Part shown: piece by piece, positions 7,961-15,453 of the stretch
Layout of the letters: every line of letters begins with the position of its first letter
Numbering within the stretch: the stretch's first letter is position 1
Source: Eubacteriaceae bacterium
GTDB lineage: Bacteria > Bacillota > Clostridia > Lachnospirales > Lachnospiraceae
Assembly (NCBI GenBank): GCA_910574915.1
Contig: CAJTCR010000055.1
Location: forward strand, 1 to 34,371
Length of the DNA stretch: 34,371 nt
Reading direction: 5' to 3'
Notes under the pieces: model-generated
Database searches by the model: none
What the model was told of the DNA's origin: nothing
The model's input: the letters and a program-made list of their open reading frames with translations, nothing else
Program-made: the position numbers and the translations under genes

Positions 7961-8323
7961 TTGGGAAACCGTGCAGAATCACAGGAGCTGATCCGCCTCG
8001 GCAGCCGCATAAGGGGACTGCGGCTTTCGGCGGGGATGTCACAGGAGACGCTTGCGGAAAAAGCGGGCATCAGCCCGAACACGGTCAGCCGGATTGAGGG
8101 AGGGCTGACGGAAATGTACGTGGAGACATTCCGGAAACTGGCACAGGCGCTCGGCGCAGATGCGGGCAGCCTGCTCTGCCGGGAGGAAAAGCCGGACAGC
8201 GGGGACAGGCACATAAAAAGCATTTTAAGCCGCATGAGCCGCATGGAAAAAGGGGAGCAGGAAGTTGTGGCGCAGACTGTGAACGCCCTGGCGGATGCCC
8301 TGGAAAAGAACCGCCAGGGGTAA
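7961..8323 (+). CDS. XRE-family helix-turn-helix regulator
   Basis: A 120-aa regulator with a Cro/C1-type HTH at about residues 10-65 (IRGLRLSAGMSQETLAEKAG, then ISPNTVSRIEGG). The start is a TTG at 7961 with GGAGGGAGGGG immediately upstream, so it is strongly ribosome-bound despite the rare codon. The C-terminal ~50 residues are helical and charged and end in ALADALEKNRQG. It lies 48 bases after repA on the same strand and may control repA or the sigma-like genes that follow. Its target is unknown. Confidence 0.88.
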   Translation: MGNRAESQELIRLGSRIRGLRLSAGMSQETLAEKAGISPNTVSRIEGGLTEMYVETFRKLAQALGADAGSLLCREEKPDSGDRHIKSILSRMSRMEKGEQEVVAQTVNALADALEKNRQG

Positions 8324-8617
8324 AAGCAGATTAAATTCAACATGTATGGTGGGTAATTCCACCACATCTGCCAGGGAAAATACTGTGCGGATAAGGTAGA
8401 CTTGCAGCATGGGACAGGACAGTGCGGTGAATCCGCCGCCGTCCCGGATATGCCGCATCCCATAACCGCATAAAGGCGGGCTGCGGCATGGGAAAAGGCA
8501 GCAGGGCAGGCTTCGAGCCCCGTAAAAAAAACGGGTGCGCCGGAAGCTGTTTTCCGCTGCCTTTTCCGGCCCGTGCATGCAGCATGTTTTCCGGCCGCCC
8601 GTGGAAAGGCGGCTGGC
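8324..8617. other. Intergenic region with short inverted repeats
   Basis: No credible gene is seen. ATGCCGCA (8450-8457) and TGCGGCAT (8482-8489) form a stem-loop, and CCCGT(A)8CGGG near 8519-8536 forms a second small one. The region may hold the promoter of the next gene but no clear -35/-10 pair stands out. Confidence 0.4.
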
Positions 8618-9277
8618 ATGCTGACATTAAGGGAACTGAAAAATATGGCGGAAACTGCGCCATCAGGACAGAAAACGCCGACAGCGCGGGAACTCCGGTC
8701 ATCCGGAAAGCTGATCGCGGAAAGGAAAATAGGGGAAAGCGCCGGGATAGCGGCCTATCGGAACGGCTACGCTGTTTACCATGCGGGCAGGGACGCAACC
8801 GTGTTCCGCATCCATGCATGCAGCGGGTACTGCTATGATTCCGGCAGCAGCCCGTGCAGCATCGGCGGCGGGATATTTGACGGGGAGGCATGGTACCTGC
8901 GCCTTGTGCTTGAGGGCGAGGACCGCCTGTTCCGCAACCTTGCTTCCAGGGAACAGGACCGGAGTATGTCGTACAGCGCCGAATCAGAGGAATGGGGCGG
9001 ACTGTACCCCGCGTACTCCGGTGCGGAAAGCGCGCTGGACGGTATTATCCGGGCGGAAACCGTGGAAAAACTTTTATCCGTGCTGACAGAAAGGCAGCGG
9101 CGGGCGGCTGTCCTGTTTTACCTGGAGCAGAAAACGGAACGCCAGGTTGCGCAAGAACTCGGCATTACGGCCCCGGCTGTTTCCAGGATCCTTGCAAAAT
9201 CACTCGTCAGGATGCGCGCCGGCATACGCAGGAACACCGTACCGCCGGAAGCTGGACGGCATGAAGGGAGGAATTAA
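8618..9277 (+). CDS. Sigma-70 region 4-like regulator
   Basis: A 219-aa protein read from the ATG at 8618. The N-terminal ~110 residues are not recognised (YRNGYAVYHAGRDATVFRIH, then a Cys/Ser/Gly segment). The C-terminal part, about residues 140-205, is a sigma region 4 / LuxR-like helix-turn-helix: LLSVLTERQRRAAVLFYLEQ followed by TERQVAQELGITAPAVSRIL. No region 2 is evident, so it is not a standard sigma factor. An alternative upstream ATG at 8573 adds 15 residues without a clear ribosome site. The next gene starts 2 bases after its stop, so the two are co-expressed. It probably controls transfer or maintenance genes of the element. Confidence 0.75.
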   Translation: MLTLRELKNMAETAPSGQKTPTARELRSSGKLIAERKIGESAGIAAYRNGYAVYHAGRDATVFRIHACSGYCYDSGSSPCSIGGGIFDGEAWYLRLVLEGEDRLFRNLASREQDRSMSYSAESEEWGGLYPAYSGAESALDGIIRAETVEKLLSVLTERQRRAAVLFYLEQKTERQVAQELGITAPAVSRILAKSLVRMRAGIRRNTVPPEAGRHEGRN

Positions 9278-9278
9278 A

Positions 9279-9734
9279 ATGCGTGGAAAAAAGCCTTCCG
9301 AACGGGATAAATACGTGCTGCGGGCGGACAGCGGGACATTTGTGGAAGTGACAAGGGAAGTTTACCTGGAATGGCACCGGGCAGGGCGCAGGGAGAGGTA
9401 CCAGATGGAGAAAAAACGGGCACATGGCGTCTGCAGCCTTGAAACGCTGGGTGAAACTATCCGCCCTGCCATCCCAGGCGGATACTGGGAAAACACACCG
9501 GAGGAAAATGCGGTAAGATCGGCCTGCATGGAAAAACTCCGTGAAAGCCTGGCCTGCCTTCCGGAACAGGACGCACGGCTGCTCCGGATGCTCTTTTTTG
9601 AGGAAATGACAGTCACGGATGCCGCGCTGTCATACGGGTGCAGCCGGAAAAGCATACAGAAACGCCGGGACAAGATCCTGGGGCAGCTCCGCGTGGAAAT
9701 GGAAAGCAGGGGGATTATAAGCGGATGCTTCTAG
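9279..9734 (+). CDS. Sigma-70-like small regulator
   Basis: A 151-aa protein with AGGGAGG 8 bases before the ATG at 9279, abutting the previous gene. The N-terminus (YVLRADSGTFVEVTREVYLEW, RAGRRERYQMEKK) and the C-terminal helix-turn-helix (ARLLRMLFFEEMTVTDAALS, then YGCSRKSIQKRRDKIL) have the layout of the small sigma-like proteins often encoded on clostridial conjugative elements. The gene at 30755 encodes a protein of the same layout, so the window has two paralogues. Function as a DNA-binding transcription factor or divergent sigma factor is inferred from the fold only. Confidence 0.8.
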   Translation: MRGKKPSERDKYVLRADSGTFVEVTREVYLEWHRAGRRERYQMEKKRAHGVCSLETLGETIRPAIPGGYWENTPEENAVRSACMEKLRESLACLPEQDARLLRMLFFEEMTVTDAALSYGCSRKSIQKRRDKILGQLRVEMESRGIISGCF

Positions 9735-10546
9735 CCTGTGTGTATCCACATCTGCACTGTTTTATGCGGCTGTGATGTGGACAGGCTGGCGGTACAGACG
9801 GCATTCTGTGGAAAATGTGCAGTAATGTTTTATGTCAAAACCGTCCGGGAATGGCATGAAACAGGGATGGCTCTGGACCCGGCGCAGACAGGAAAAGCTG
9901 CGGATTATGGAAACGGAAAGTCTGTGGGATAAAAAATAAGCGGAATGAACCCTGCGTTCACAATAAGGCTTTTCTGCTTAGGCGCTAAAAACAGCAGATG
10001 GATTTTTGTGTCAATGGAGCGACGAAGGAGCTGGCGAAGCCCCTGCCATTGACACAAAAATCCATCTGCTGTACACTTCCGGGAAGCAGAAATGCATTAT
10101 GAAAGGCAAAAACCGTGTGGTATACGGATTTTTGGAAAAGAATGGGGCTGTATAGAACGCTGGAAAAGCATCTTCTGCTGTATGTTTTTCGCAGAGGTGT
10201 TTCCAGGATAAGTATAATTTTTAAACCTAGCAGTTTCACTATGACTGACCGGCGCCTGTCTGCCGTTCGGATATATCTGCATGGAATTACCTAGCTTTTT
10301 TGATAATTCCGCTTTTTATCCAGCTTGCTTTTCCATAGTCCAGCTAGAAGCAATATCAGCCATAAGATTGACAATAAAATCAATCATTTTCTTGGCGTGT
10401 TTCAAAAATTCCTTTATCCATTTGACACTTTCTGATTATCAGATACATTAAACATTCAGTATTTATGTAGTTTCCAATTGGTATCAGAACAAAAGTTTGC
10501 TTTTTAGTAGAACTTTTCACTCTCAAGCATTGTTAGAATTAGGATT
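9735..10546. other. Non-coding / decayed stretch between regulators and IS remnant
   Basis: No gene I can defend. A 64-codon reading frame at 9738-9932 has no convincing start or similarity. The main structure is the long inverted repeat at 9991-10072. On the minus strand around 10310-10420 a short open stretch reads like the tail of a protein (EFLKHAKKMIDFIVNLMADI) but has no start and stops closely upstream, so it may be a relic. Confidence 0.4.
9991..10072. repeat. Perfect 27-bp inverted repeat with 28-base loop
   Basis: Positions 9991-10017 (starting ACAGCAGATGGATTTTTGTG) are the exact reverse complement of 10046-10072. The loop is GC-rich and has weak internal pairing. There is no T-run directly after it, so it is not a typical terminator. 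Candidates are a single-strand replication origin, a secondary transfer origin or a protein-binding palindrome of the element. Confidence 0.85.
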
Positions 10547-11230
10547 GTGCATGTTGCTGTATTTATAAATGCGAGACCCAATGAACCTTTTATCCATGCT
10601 GTTCTTGGCAAGGACCTTGACGTTATTGGGATAGTCAAAGATAATAAACAGCAGTACAGGTACAGTGGAAAGCTGCTTAGCTTAAAGGAACTGGTACGGT
10701 ATATGCGGATTGACCAGGTCCACAACAGTCTTGATTCTGTTGTCGTACACACTCAAAAATGCAATATTGCTGTAAAACGGGTGTTTGTCCGTAATCGGAA
10801 CAAAAAAGATGAATATATTATCCTGCTTTCCACAGACTGCAGCCTGCCTGCCAGTGAGGTTGTAAGACTGGCCGATCGAATGCTGTTTTAAAGCCTGTAA
10901 ATCGCTCTTAAAACTCGGGAAGGAATTCCACGGGTTAAGCTATGACCTGACCGTAAGCAGTACAGCGCTTGTATTCACATGATTTATCCTGCTCGAATGG
11001 ATACACTGCAAACATAAGGATGATAAAACCATAGCCGAACTGTTTTTGTGTGCTGCGAGAATATGCAGGACATGGAATATTTTACGGCATTTCGCAGCCT
11101 TATGTCCATTTTTGTTACAGGAGTCAGGAATGGTAGCATAATAATTAATGAAACAGTGCGTATACAGTTGATCGAATGGTTTATATTCCAGTCAGCATTT
11201 ATCCAGTCTATCGCTGAAACAGTGATATAA
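10547..11230 (+). pseudogene. IS4-type DDE transposase remnant
   Basis: Remains of an IS4-family transposase. The first open part (10547-10891) reads PFIHAVLGKDLDVIGIVKDN, then FVRNRNKKDEYIILLSTDCS, typical of the central part of these enzymes. Next, a shift at about 10886 is needed to continue as FKACKSLLKLGKEFHGLSYD, an in-frame TGA replaces an expected Arg codon near 10980, and another shift near 11047 gives the C-terminal part (MQDMEYFTAFRSLMSIFVTG to FIQSIAETVI). The N-terminal third is missing. It separates the maintenance block from the peptide locus and shows past insertion followed by decay. Confidence 0.85.
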
Positions 11231-11269
11231 CATGCGGTAAAGCTGATAAAGTTTAGCGCATGTTTTTGC
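11229..11269 (+). terminator. Hairpin after transposase remnant
   Basis: AACATGCG (11229-11236) pairs with CGCATGTT (11257-11264), followed by TTT. It overlaps the last codon of the transposase remnant and is probably the insertion sequence's own terminator. Confidence 0.55.
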
Positions 11270-11569
11270 CCAAAGACAGGAAGGAAAGAGGTATGAAGGG
11301 AATACAAAACAGCATGGTTACAAATGATTTGCAGCGGATCAGAAAGCACAGGTTGGACTATGTATGAGGTTGCTTTGTATTTTAGCAGTAAGAATATAGA
11401 AAGTCCGTATGACAAATTAAAGAGGATTATCCTCAATGACTGCGCGAATCGTTACTATTCAAGGCTTGAGGCCGTATAGTAACCTCTTTGACAATAAAAA
11501 GAGAAAAAAGTGTTGATTGTAATTCAATTTATGATATAATATACTAGAAATGTCGATAAAAGTCGAAAT
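11265..11569 (+). other. Short region with a 39-codon frame and an inverted repeat
   Basis: A frame at 11360-11479 reads MYEVALYFSSKNIESPYDKL and then about 19 more residues; it lacks a good ribosome site and is probably a fragment. GTTACTAT (11451-11458) and ATAGTAAC (11476-11483) are inverted copies around its end, possibly an operator or a weak terminator just before the promoter at 11513. Confidence 0.35.
11513..11540 (+). promoter_or_regulatory. Sigma-A-type promoter before the peptide locus
   Basis: TTGATT (11513-11518) and TATAAT (11535-11540) are separated by 16 bases in AT-rich DNA. It would drive the decayed NRPS-like gene and, by read-through, the carrier protein and downstream genes. 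Confidence 0.6.
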
Positions 11570-11832
11570 TTGTTGGATGCCATGGTCAGTTATCAGAATG
11601 CGCGTAATGGCTATACGCAGGCTGAGGAAATTGCTGGATGCCATACAGAGTGGTTTTCAAATGGATATAGTGAGGTGGATTTGGCCTGCATATAGATAAC
11701 AGGGATAGAAGCGGCTGTCTGACAATCAATATGGATTATCAGACTGGGGTGTTTCATGATGATCCGTCAGCTATGGCCAGTTTAGGAAGCAGACAGAAGC
11801 GTTTGGTACAGCATTTACGATCTGGGCATTAG
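11570..11832 (+). pseudogene. NRPS condensation-domain remnant
   Basis: A short open stretch without a start reads AMVSYQNARNGYTQAEEIAG, HTEWFSNGYSEVDLACI and, after a stop, DNRDRSGCLTINMDYQTGVF. This pattern (partner-surface SYQN, then a hydrophobic strand and NxDYQT) is characteristic of the C-terminal part of condensation-type domains. Stops and the absence of the catalytic HHxxxDG part show it is a relic. It is followed immediately by adenylation-domain remnants, so the parent gene was probably a condensation-adenylation protein belonging to the peptide locus. Confidence 0.6.
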
Positions 11833-12604
11833 GGATGCACGGAGTGGGATTTTTGGAGGAAATTCGTATGAATGGTTGCTTGCGTTTTTTGCTGTCACTG
11901 GGAGCGGAGGGACGGTTGTTCCGATTGACAGGGAATTGCCTGCTGCTGTGACAGCGGCTGTTCGGTACTCTTATATTCTGCTGCTTATGTGGATATTGCG
12001 GAAGAATTGTGCGGATTGGGATTATGGAGTGTTCCTTGATCCTATCGGTAAACCGCATTGAATTTCATAAGGACGGGAGCGGAGGGCGAATTTTGGATGA
12101 ATGCGTGGTAAGGGTTGTACATCCAGATGCGGATAGTAGCGGCGAGGTCTGTGTAAAAGTCTCGATGGTCATGCAGGGATATTATAACATGGAAGGAAGA
12201 GAAAGAAGCGGTGCTCAAAGACGGCTGGTTTTACACTGATGATATTGGGCATGTGGATGAGGATTATTTCCTGTATATTACAGGGCGTAAGAAAAATCTC
12301 ATCATTTTAGGAAATGGTGAGAATATTGCTCCGGAAGAGTTGGAAACGCGGATTCAGACATTCCGCTGGCTTTAGAAGTAGTGGTATATGAAAAGGAAAC
12401 TAAAATTACAGCGGAAAGTTATTCGAATATGCAGATGTAACAGAAAATGGCATTACTGATCTGGAAGCAGCATTAAAGGAGAGGATAGCGGCACTGATCC
12501 ATTCAATGCCAAACAGCAGGCAGATTGGGCGCATTATTATCAGAGACAAAGAATTTGAGAAGATAGCGACAAAGGAAATCAAGAGAAACGAAATCGGAGG
12601 ATAA
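11819..12604 (+). pseudogene. Adenylation (AMP-binding) enzyme remnant
   Basis: Pieces of an acyl/aminoacyl-adenylating enzyme in several frames. The N-terminal piece reads DLGIRDARSGIFGGNSYEWL then AVTGSGGTVVPIDRELP. The middle with the ATP-binding core is deleted. Then come DECVVRVVHPDADSSGEVCV, VMQGYYNME, and, after a shift, GWFYTDDIGHVDEDYFLYIT followed by GRKKNLIILGNGENIAPEEL, the A7-A8 motifs. The end (IATKEIKRNEIGG) contains the Lys region that closes the active site in intact enzymes. The stop at 12602-12604 abuts the carrier-protein gene. At least three frameshifts and a large internal deletion make it non-functional. In the parent system it probably loaded the adjacent carrier protein. 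Confidence 0.85.
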
Positions 12605-12607
12605 ATG

Positions 12608-12841
12608 ATGTTTGAAAAAGTATGCGGCATTTTTTCTGAATTTACAGATGCAGATGTTGCGGATATGACATTAGGATCAGAGCTGTTGGGTGAACTGGAG
12701 ATCAACTCGCTTGAGATTATGGAGGCGGTCATACAGGTTGAGAAGGAATTACAGATTGAGGTTCCAGAACGGATCATACATTCTTTCCGGAAGATCGGGG
12801 ATATTGTGGATTATATAGGCACTTGTAAGGCTCAAGGGTGA
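12608..12841 (+). CDS. Acyl/peptidyl carrier protein
   Basis: A 77-aa carrier protein. The attachment motif is INSLEIMEAV (serine in the usual DSL position, Asn replacing Asp), within a four-helix layout ending RIIHSFRKIGDIVDYI. GGAGG at 12596-12600 fits the second of two adjacent ATGs (12608); starting at 12605 adds one Met. It follows the decayed adenylation gene by 3 bases and nearly abuts the peptidase gene. I recall acyl-carrier-related proteins annotated in clostridial peptide maturation systems, which fits the setting, but this needs a family search. With its loading enzyme dead, it may be served by another ligase or be on the way out. Confidence 0.88.
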   Translation: MFEKVCGIFSEFTDADVADMTLGSELLGELEINSLEIMEAVIQVEKELQIEVPERIIHSFRKIGDIVDYIGTCKAQG

Positions 12842-12846
12842 CGGAT

Positions 12847-14133
12847 ATGATCACACAAGGCTTTCTGCATAAATTGAATCATAATGTGGCAGATACTATG
12901 TGTCTGTCCAGAAAGAATGGCATTTTATTATCTGTTATGACAGATCATATAGATTCACCACGCATGCCGCAAGATGTTGGGAATATTTACTTTGAACAGG
13001 GAAAGACGGGATATTGCTGGCTGTCCGCAGCTCTTTTTTGTATTGCACAATATCTTAAAAGGAAGCGGGGGATTTCATATGATGCTTTTTCAAAAACGTA
13101 TCTGATTTTTTATGATAAGCTGGAAAAAGCAAATAAGTTTTTGGATTTTGCCCTTGCATATGCCTCATCCCCTTTAAGTGAGCGAAATGTTACATATATT
13201 TTAAACAATGCAATGACGGATAAGGGGCAGTGGGCAATGGCCGAAAATATCATTACAAAATATGGATTGATACCGCATGGGCTTATGGCAGATGTCACCG
13301 CGGATGTCAGTACAGGAGAACTGAATGCCTGCCTGAATTACATGCTCAGATATTATGCCATGCGCATACGCAGCATGTATCAAAGCCATGAGGAGATGTC
13401 TGTTATAAGGGATGAAAAAGAAAAAGCATTGCTACAAATATATAAATTGCTTGTTTCCTGTTATGGAAAGCCGCCTGAAAAAATAACAGTTCCAGAAGAG
13501 TTTGATGGGCAGGCGGCTATTGTCACTCCAATGGAATTTTTTGACCATTATGTGAAGTTCCCGTTTGAGAACTATAGCAGTATTTGCAGTAATGGATGGG
13601 AAGATTACGTGAAATATGAAATTGAACTAGATGGCAATGTAGCGGAGGGGAAGCGGAGTGCATTTTTTTCCCTTCCGGATGATATTTTTGATGCGATAGC
13701 CGCAGAGCAGATATGGGAGGAACATTTTTGCTGGTTTACCTGTGATGCCGGAAAGTTTTACATAAAGGGCAGGCGGTTGTTTGATGAAGAGCCATTTGAC
13801 CTGGCCGATCTAGTTGGGAGGGACGGTTATGGAAGTATTAGCAGAAAGGAAGTTTGCCAGTATTGTATGGCAGCGCCAACACATGCAATGGTATTTGTAG
13901 AGCGGGTGAGGGTAAATGGCAGGAATTATTTCATAGCGCATGACAGTTCTGCCCAAAATGGTTCCGGGGCGTATTGCAGCATGTCAGAAAGCTGGTTTGG
14001 GAAGTATGTCTTTCAGGCTGTTGTGGAAAACAAATATCTGGAGGTTTTTTTAGGATCAAAGAAATGTCCTGTAAAAAAAGTAAAACCTTGGGAGTTTTTT
14101 CAAATAAGCGGAAACAGGCAGGAAAGGTGGTAA
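12847..14133 (+). CDS. PepC/bleomycin-hydrolase-like cysteine peptidase (C1B), altered active site
   Basis: A 428-aa homologue of aminopeptidase C / bleomycin hydrolase. Q51 and C57 in EQGKTGYCWLSAAL occupy the oxyanion-Gln and nucleophile positions. KTYLIFYDKLEKANKFLD, TDKGQWAMAENIITKYGL and THAMVF (H346) match successive conserved blocks. The ENSWG block that supplies the catalytic Asn reads HDSSAQNG (365-372) instead, and the segment after it (SMSESWFGKYVFQAVV) is conserved. So Cys and His remain but the Asn is His or Asp. The ATG at 12847 has AGGG 8 bases upstream; a GTG at 12838 would overlap the carrier stop. In this locus it may cleave the leader, trim the product, or act as a non-peptidase such as a transferase on the carrier. 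Confidence 0.85.
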   Translation: MITQGFLHKLNHNVADTMCLSRKNGILLSVMTDHIDSPRMPQDVGNIYFEQGKTGYCWLSAALFCIAQYLKRKRGISYDAFSKTYLIFYDKLEKANKFLDFALAYASSPLSERNVTYILNNAMTDKGQWAMAENIITKYGLIPHGLMADVTADVSTGELNACLNYMLRYYAMRIRSMYQSHEEMSVIRDEKEKALLQIYKLLVSCYGKPPEKITVPEEFDGQAAIVTPMEFFDHYVKFPFENYSSICSNGWEDYVKYEIELDGNVAEGKRSAFFSLPDDIFDAIAAEQIWEEHFCWFTCDAGKFYIKGRRLFDEEPFDLADLVGRDGYGSISRKEVCQYCMAAPTHAMVFVERVRVNGRNYFIAHDSSAQNGSGAYCSMSESWFGKYVFQAVVENKYLEVFLGSKKCPVKKVKPWEFFQISGNRQERW

Positions 14134-14138
14134 ACGGT

Positions 14139-15095
14139 ATGCTTGGCAGCAAGGAATATTATTCGTATGTAAATAAACGGTTTCTAGAAAAGAATCACAG
14201 GCTGTTTGCAGGGTGCAGTGAAAAAAAGTTATTTGAACGGAGTGTACCGGAAGGGATTTTTGATGAATTATTTTTGCTGCTGGATATAATACAAAGAAAA
14301 TACGAATTTGATATGCAGACTATGTGTATCGTAAATTATAATCAATTTGTTTTGTGGCAGCAAAGCAATTTGGGGTTGGTTCATTATGAAGACATGCTGA
14401 TTGCTATAAAATTTATGGTCTTTTGCTGTCTTGCAGATAAAATTTTAGATTCGGGACGTTTTTGCCGTGAAGAAAAGGAGTATGTATGTAAAAAACTAGA
14501 TATACAGGTATTTTTTTCTGACCAGCAGTTTGTCAGTGATTCGTTCGTAGAGCTGGATGAGCTGCTGAATGATGTAAGGGTTTTCTTGGGGTCTGAAAGG
14601 GTAAAAGGGTCGCCATATTATGAGGTGATTGCAGAAAAAATAGAACAGGCATTGATATCTGAAATATATATGGCAAGGCATCCGCTGCTGCCAATAGAAA
14701 TGCATGATCCGAATAAAATGATGTTGCTTGTTGACAAATCCATTTCGTTTGAAACTGCCGCTTTTCTTATGGCATCCATATCACATAGTTCAGATAAGAT
14801 GGCGGCTGCAGCGGAATGCATAGGGAAAATATTTTGGATGGCGGATGACCTTTGTGATTTTGTTGATGATGTGAAAAACAGGAGGCGGAATTCGCTTTTG
14901 TTTTACTGCACACAGAAGAAAGAAATGCGGCTGGCAGACAGGGTGGAGGAGGCATTTGCGAACATAGATATGTTTATCAATGAACTGGAACATCATTTGC
15001 TGGCTTTAAAGAAACTCGTCTGCCGTGAAATGTACGAATATGTGCTGAATGAAGTATGGGAGTGGTGTTCAGATATCCGAAAATATGCTGTCTAA
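14139..15095 (+). CDS. Isoprenoid-synthase-like (trans-prenyltransferase fold) protein
   Basis: A 318-aa, mostly helical protein starting 5 bases after the peptidase stop, with GGAAAGGTGG upstream. The best recognisable region is residues 200-256: KSISFETAAFL followed by GKIFWMADDLCDFVDDVKNR and RRNSLLFY. This has the spacing of the second Asp-rich motif of polyprenyl synthases and terpene cyclases (DDLCD at 236-240). The place of the first Asp-rich motif reads LADKILDSG (D100, D104), a weakened version. I see no close known family. It could be a prenyl or terpene-type enzyme, or a catalytically divergent helper. Its place between the peptidase and the precursor links it to peptide maturation by context only. 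Confidence 0.6.
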   Translation: MLGSKEYYSYVNKRFLEKNHRLFAGCSEKKLFERSVPEGIFDELFLLLDIIQRKYEFDMQTMCIVNYNQFVLWQQSNLGLVHYEDMLIAIKFMVFCCLADKILDSGRFCREEKEYVCKKLDIQVFFSDQQFVSDSFVELDELLNDVRVFLGSERVKGSPYYEVIAEKIEQALISEIYMARHPLLPIEMHDPNKMMLLVDKSISFETAAFLMASISHSSDKMAAAAECIGKIFWMADDLCDFVDDVKNRRRNSLLFYCTQKKEMRLADRVEEAFANIDMFINELEHHLLALKKLVCREMYEYVLNEVWEWCSDIRKYAV

Positions 15096-15211
15096 TGCTT
15101 TTGGATGGTAAATGGATAGTTGGGCATGCCTGTTATTAAGTAACTTGTCAGAGTTTCATAGAAAATGCATTTTTTGTATGATATCAGTAGTTTTGAAAGG
15201 AGGTGAATGGA

Positions 15212-15376
15212 ATGAAGGATCTTGAAATTTATTCGGAAAAGCTTGATGCAATGGTCAGGATATCGGAAGATATTTCTGACGAGGAAATGCAGGTTATCAT
15301 GGAAGACAGCAATACTTCTCTGGTAGGCTGGACGCATGGCGGCTGGAATAATGACAGTGGCGGCGCAGGCTGGTAA
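15212..15376 (+). CDS. RiPP precursor peptide, 54 aa, Trp/Gly-rich core
   Basis: A 54-aa peptide with a perfect AAAGGAGGTG ribosome site 8 bases upstream (GGAGG 15199-15203). Residues 1-34 are an acidic helical leader (starting MKDLEIYSEKLDAMVRISED). The C-terminal 19 residues, SLVGWTHGGWNNDSGGAGW, are rich in Gly, Trp and Asn and contain no Cys. Three Trp residues (40, 45, 54) each follow a Gly, and the core has the small, turn-forming composition of radical-SAM-modified peptides. Two radical SAM genes and a small possible recognition protein follow directly. It is too short for usual gene callers. WNN matches the aromatic-X-Asn pattern of three-residue cyclophanes; the actual modification is unknown. 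Confidence 0.85.
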   Translation: MKDLEIYSEKLDAMVRISEDISDEEMQVIMEDSNTSLVGWTHGGWNNDSGGAGW

Positions 15377-15453
15377 TTTTTTGATCATGCAGTGGAATGC
15401 CATCTGAATCTGTCGGGAGGCATTTCACTGTTATGTGGGAGGAACAGGTATTT

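Noticed and set aside
7897..8891. Two long minus-strand frames over the XRE and sigma-like genes
   Set aside because: Antisense to recognisable HTH proteins, no ribosome sites.
12605..12841. Carrier protein as part of fatty-acid synthesis
   Set aside because: No fatty-acid genes nearby; it abuts an NRPS-like relic and a peptide-maturation operon.
15212..15376. Precursor considered as a ranthipeptide/SCIFF or sactipeptide
   Set aside because: The whole peptide contains no cysteine, which those classes need.
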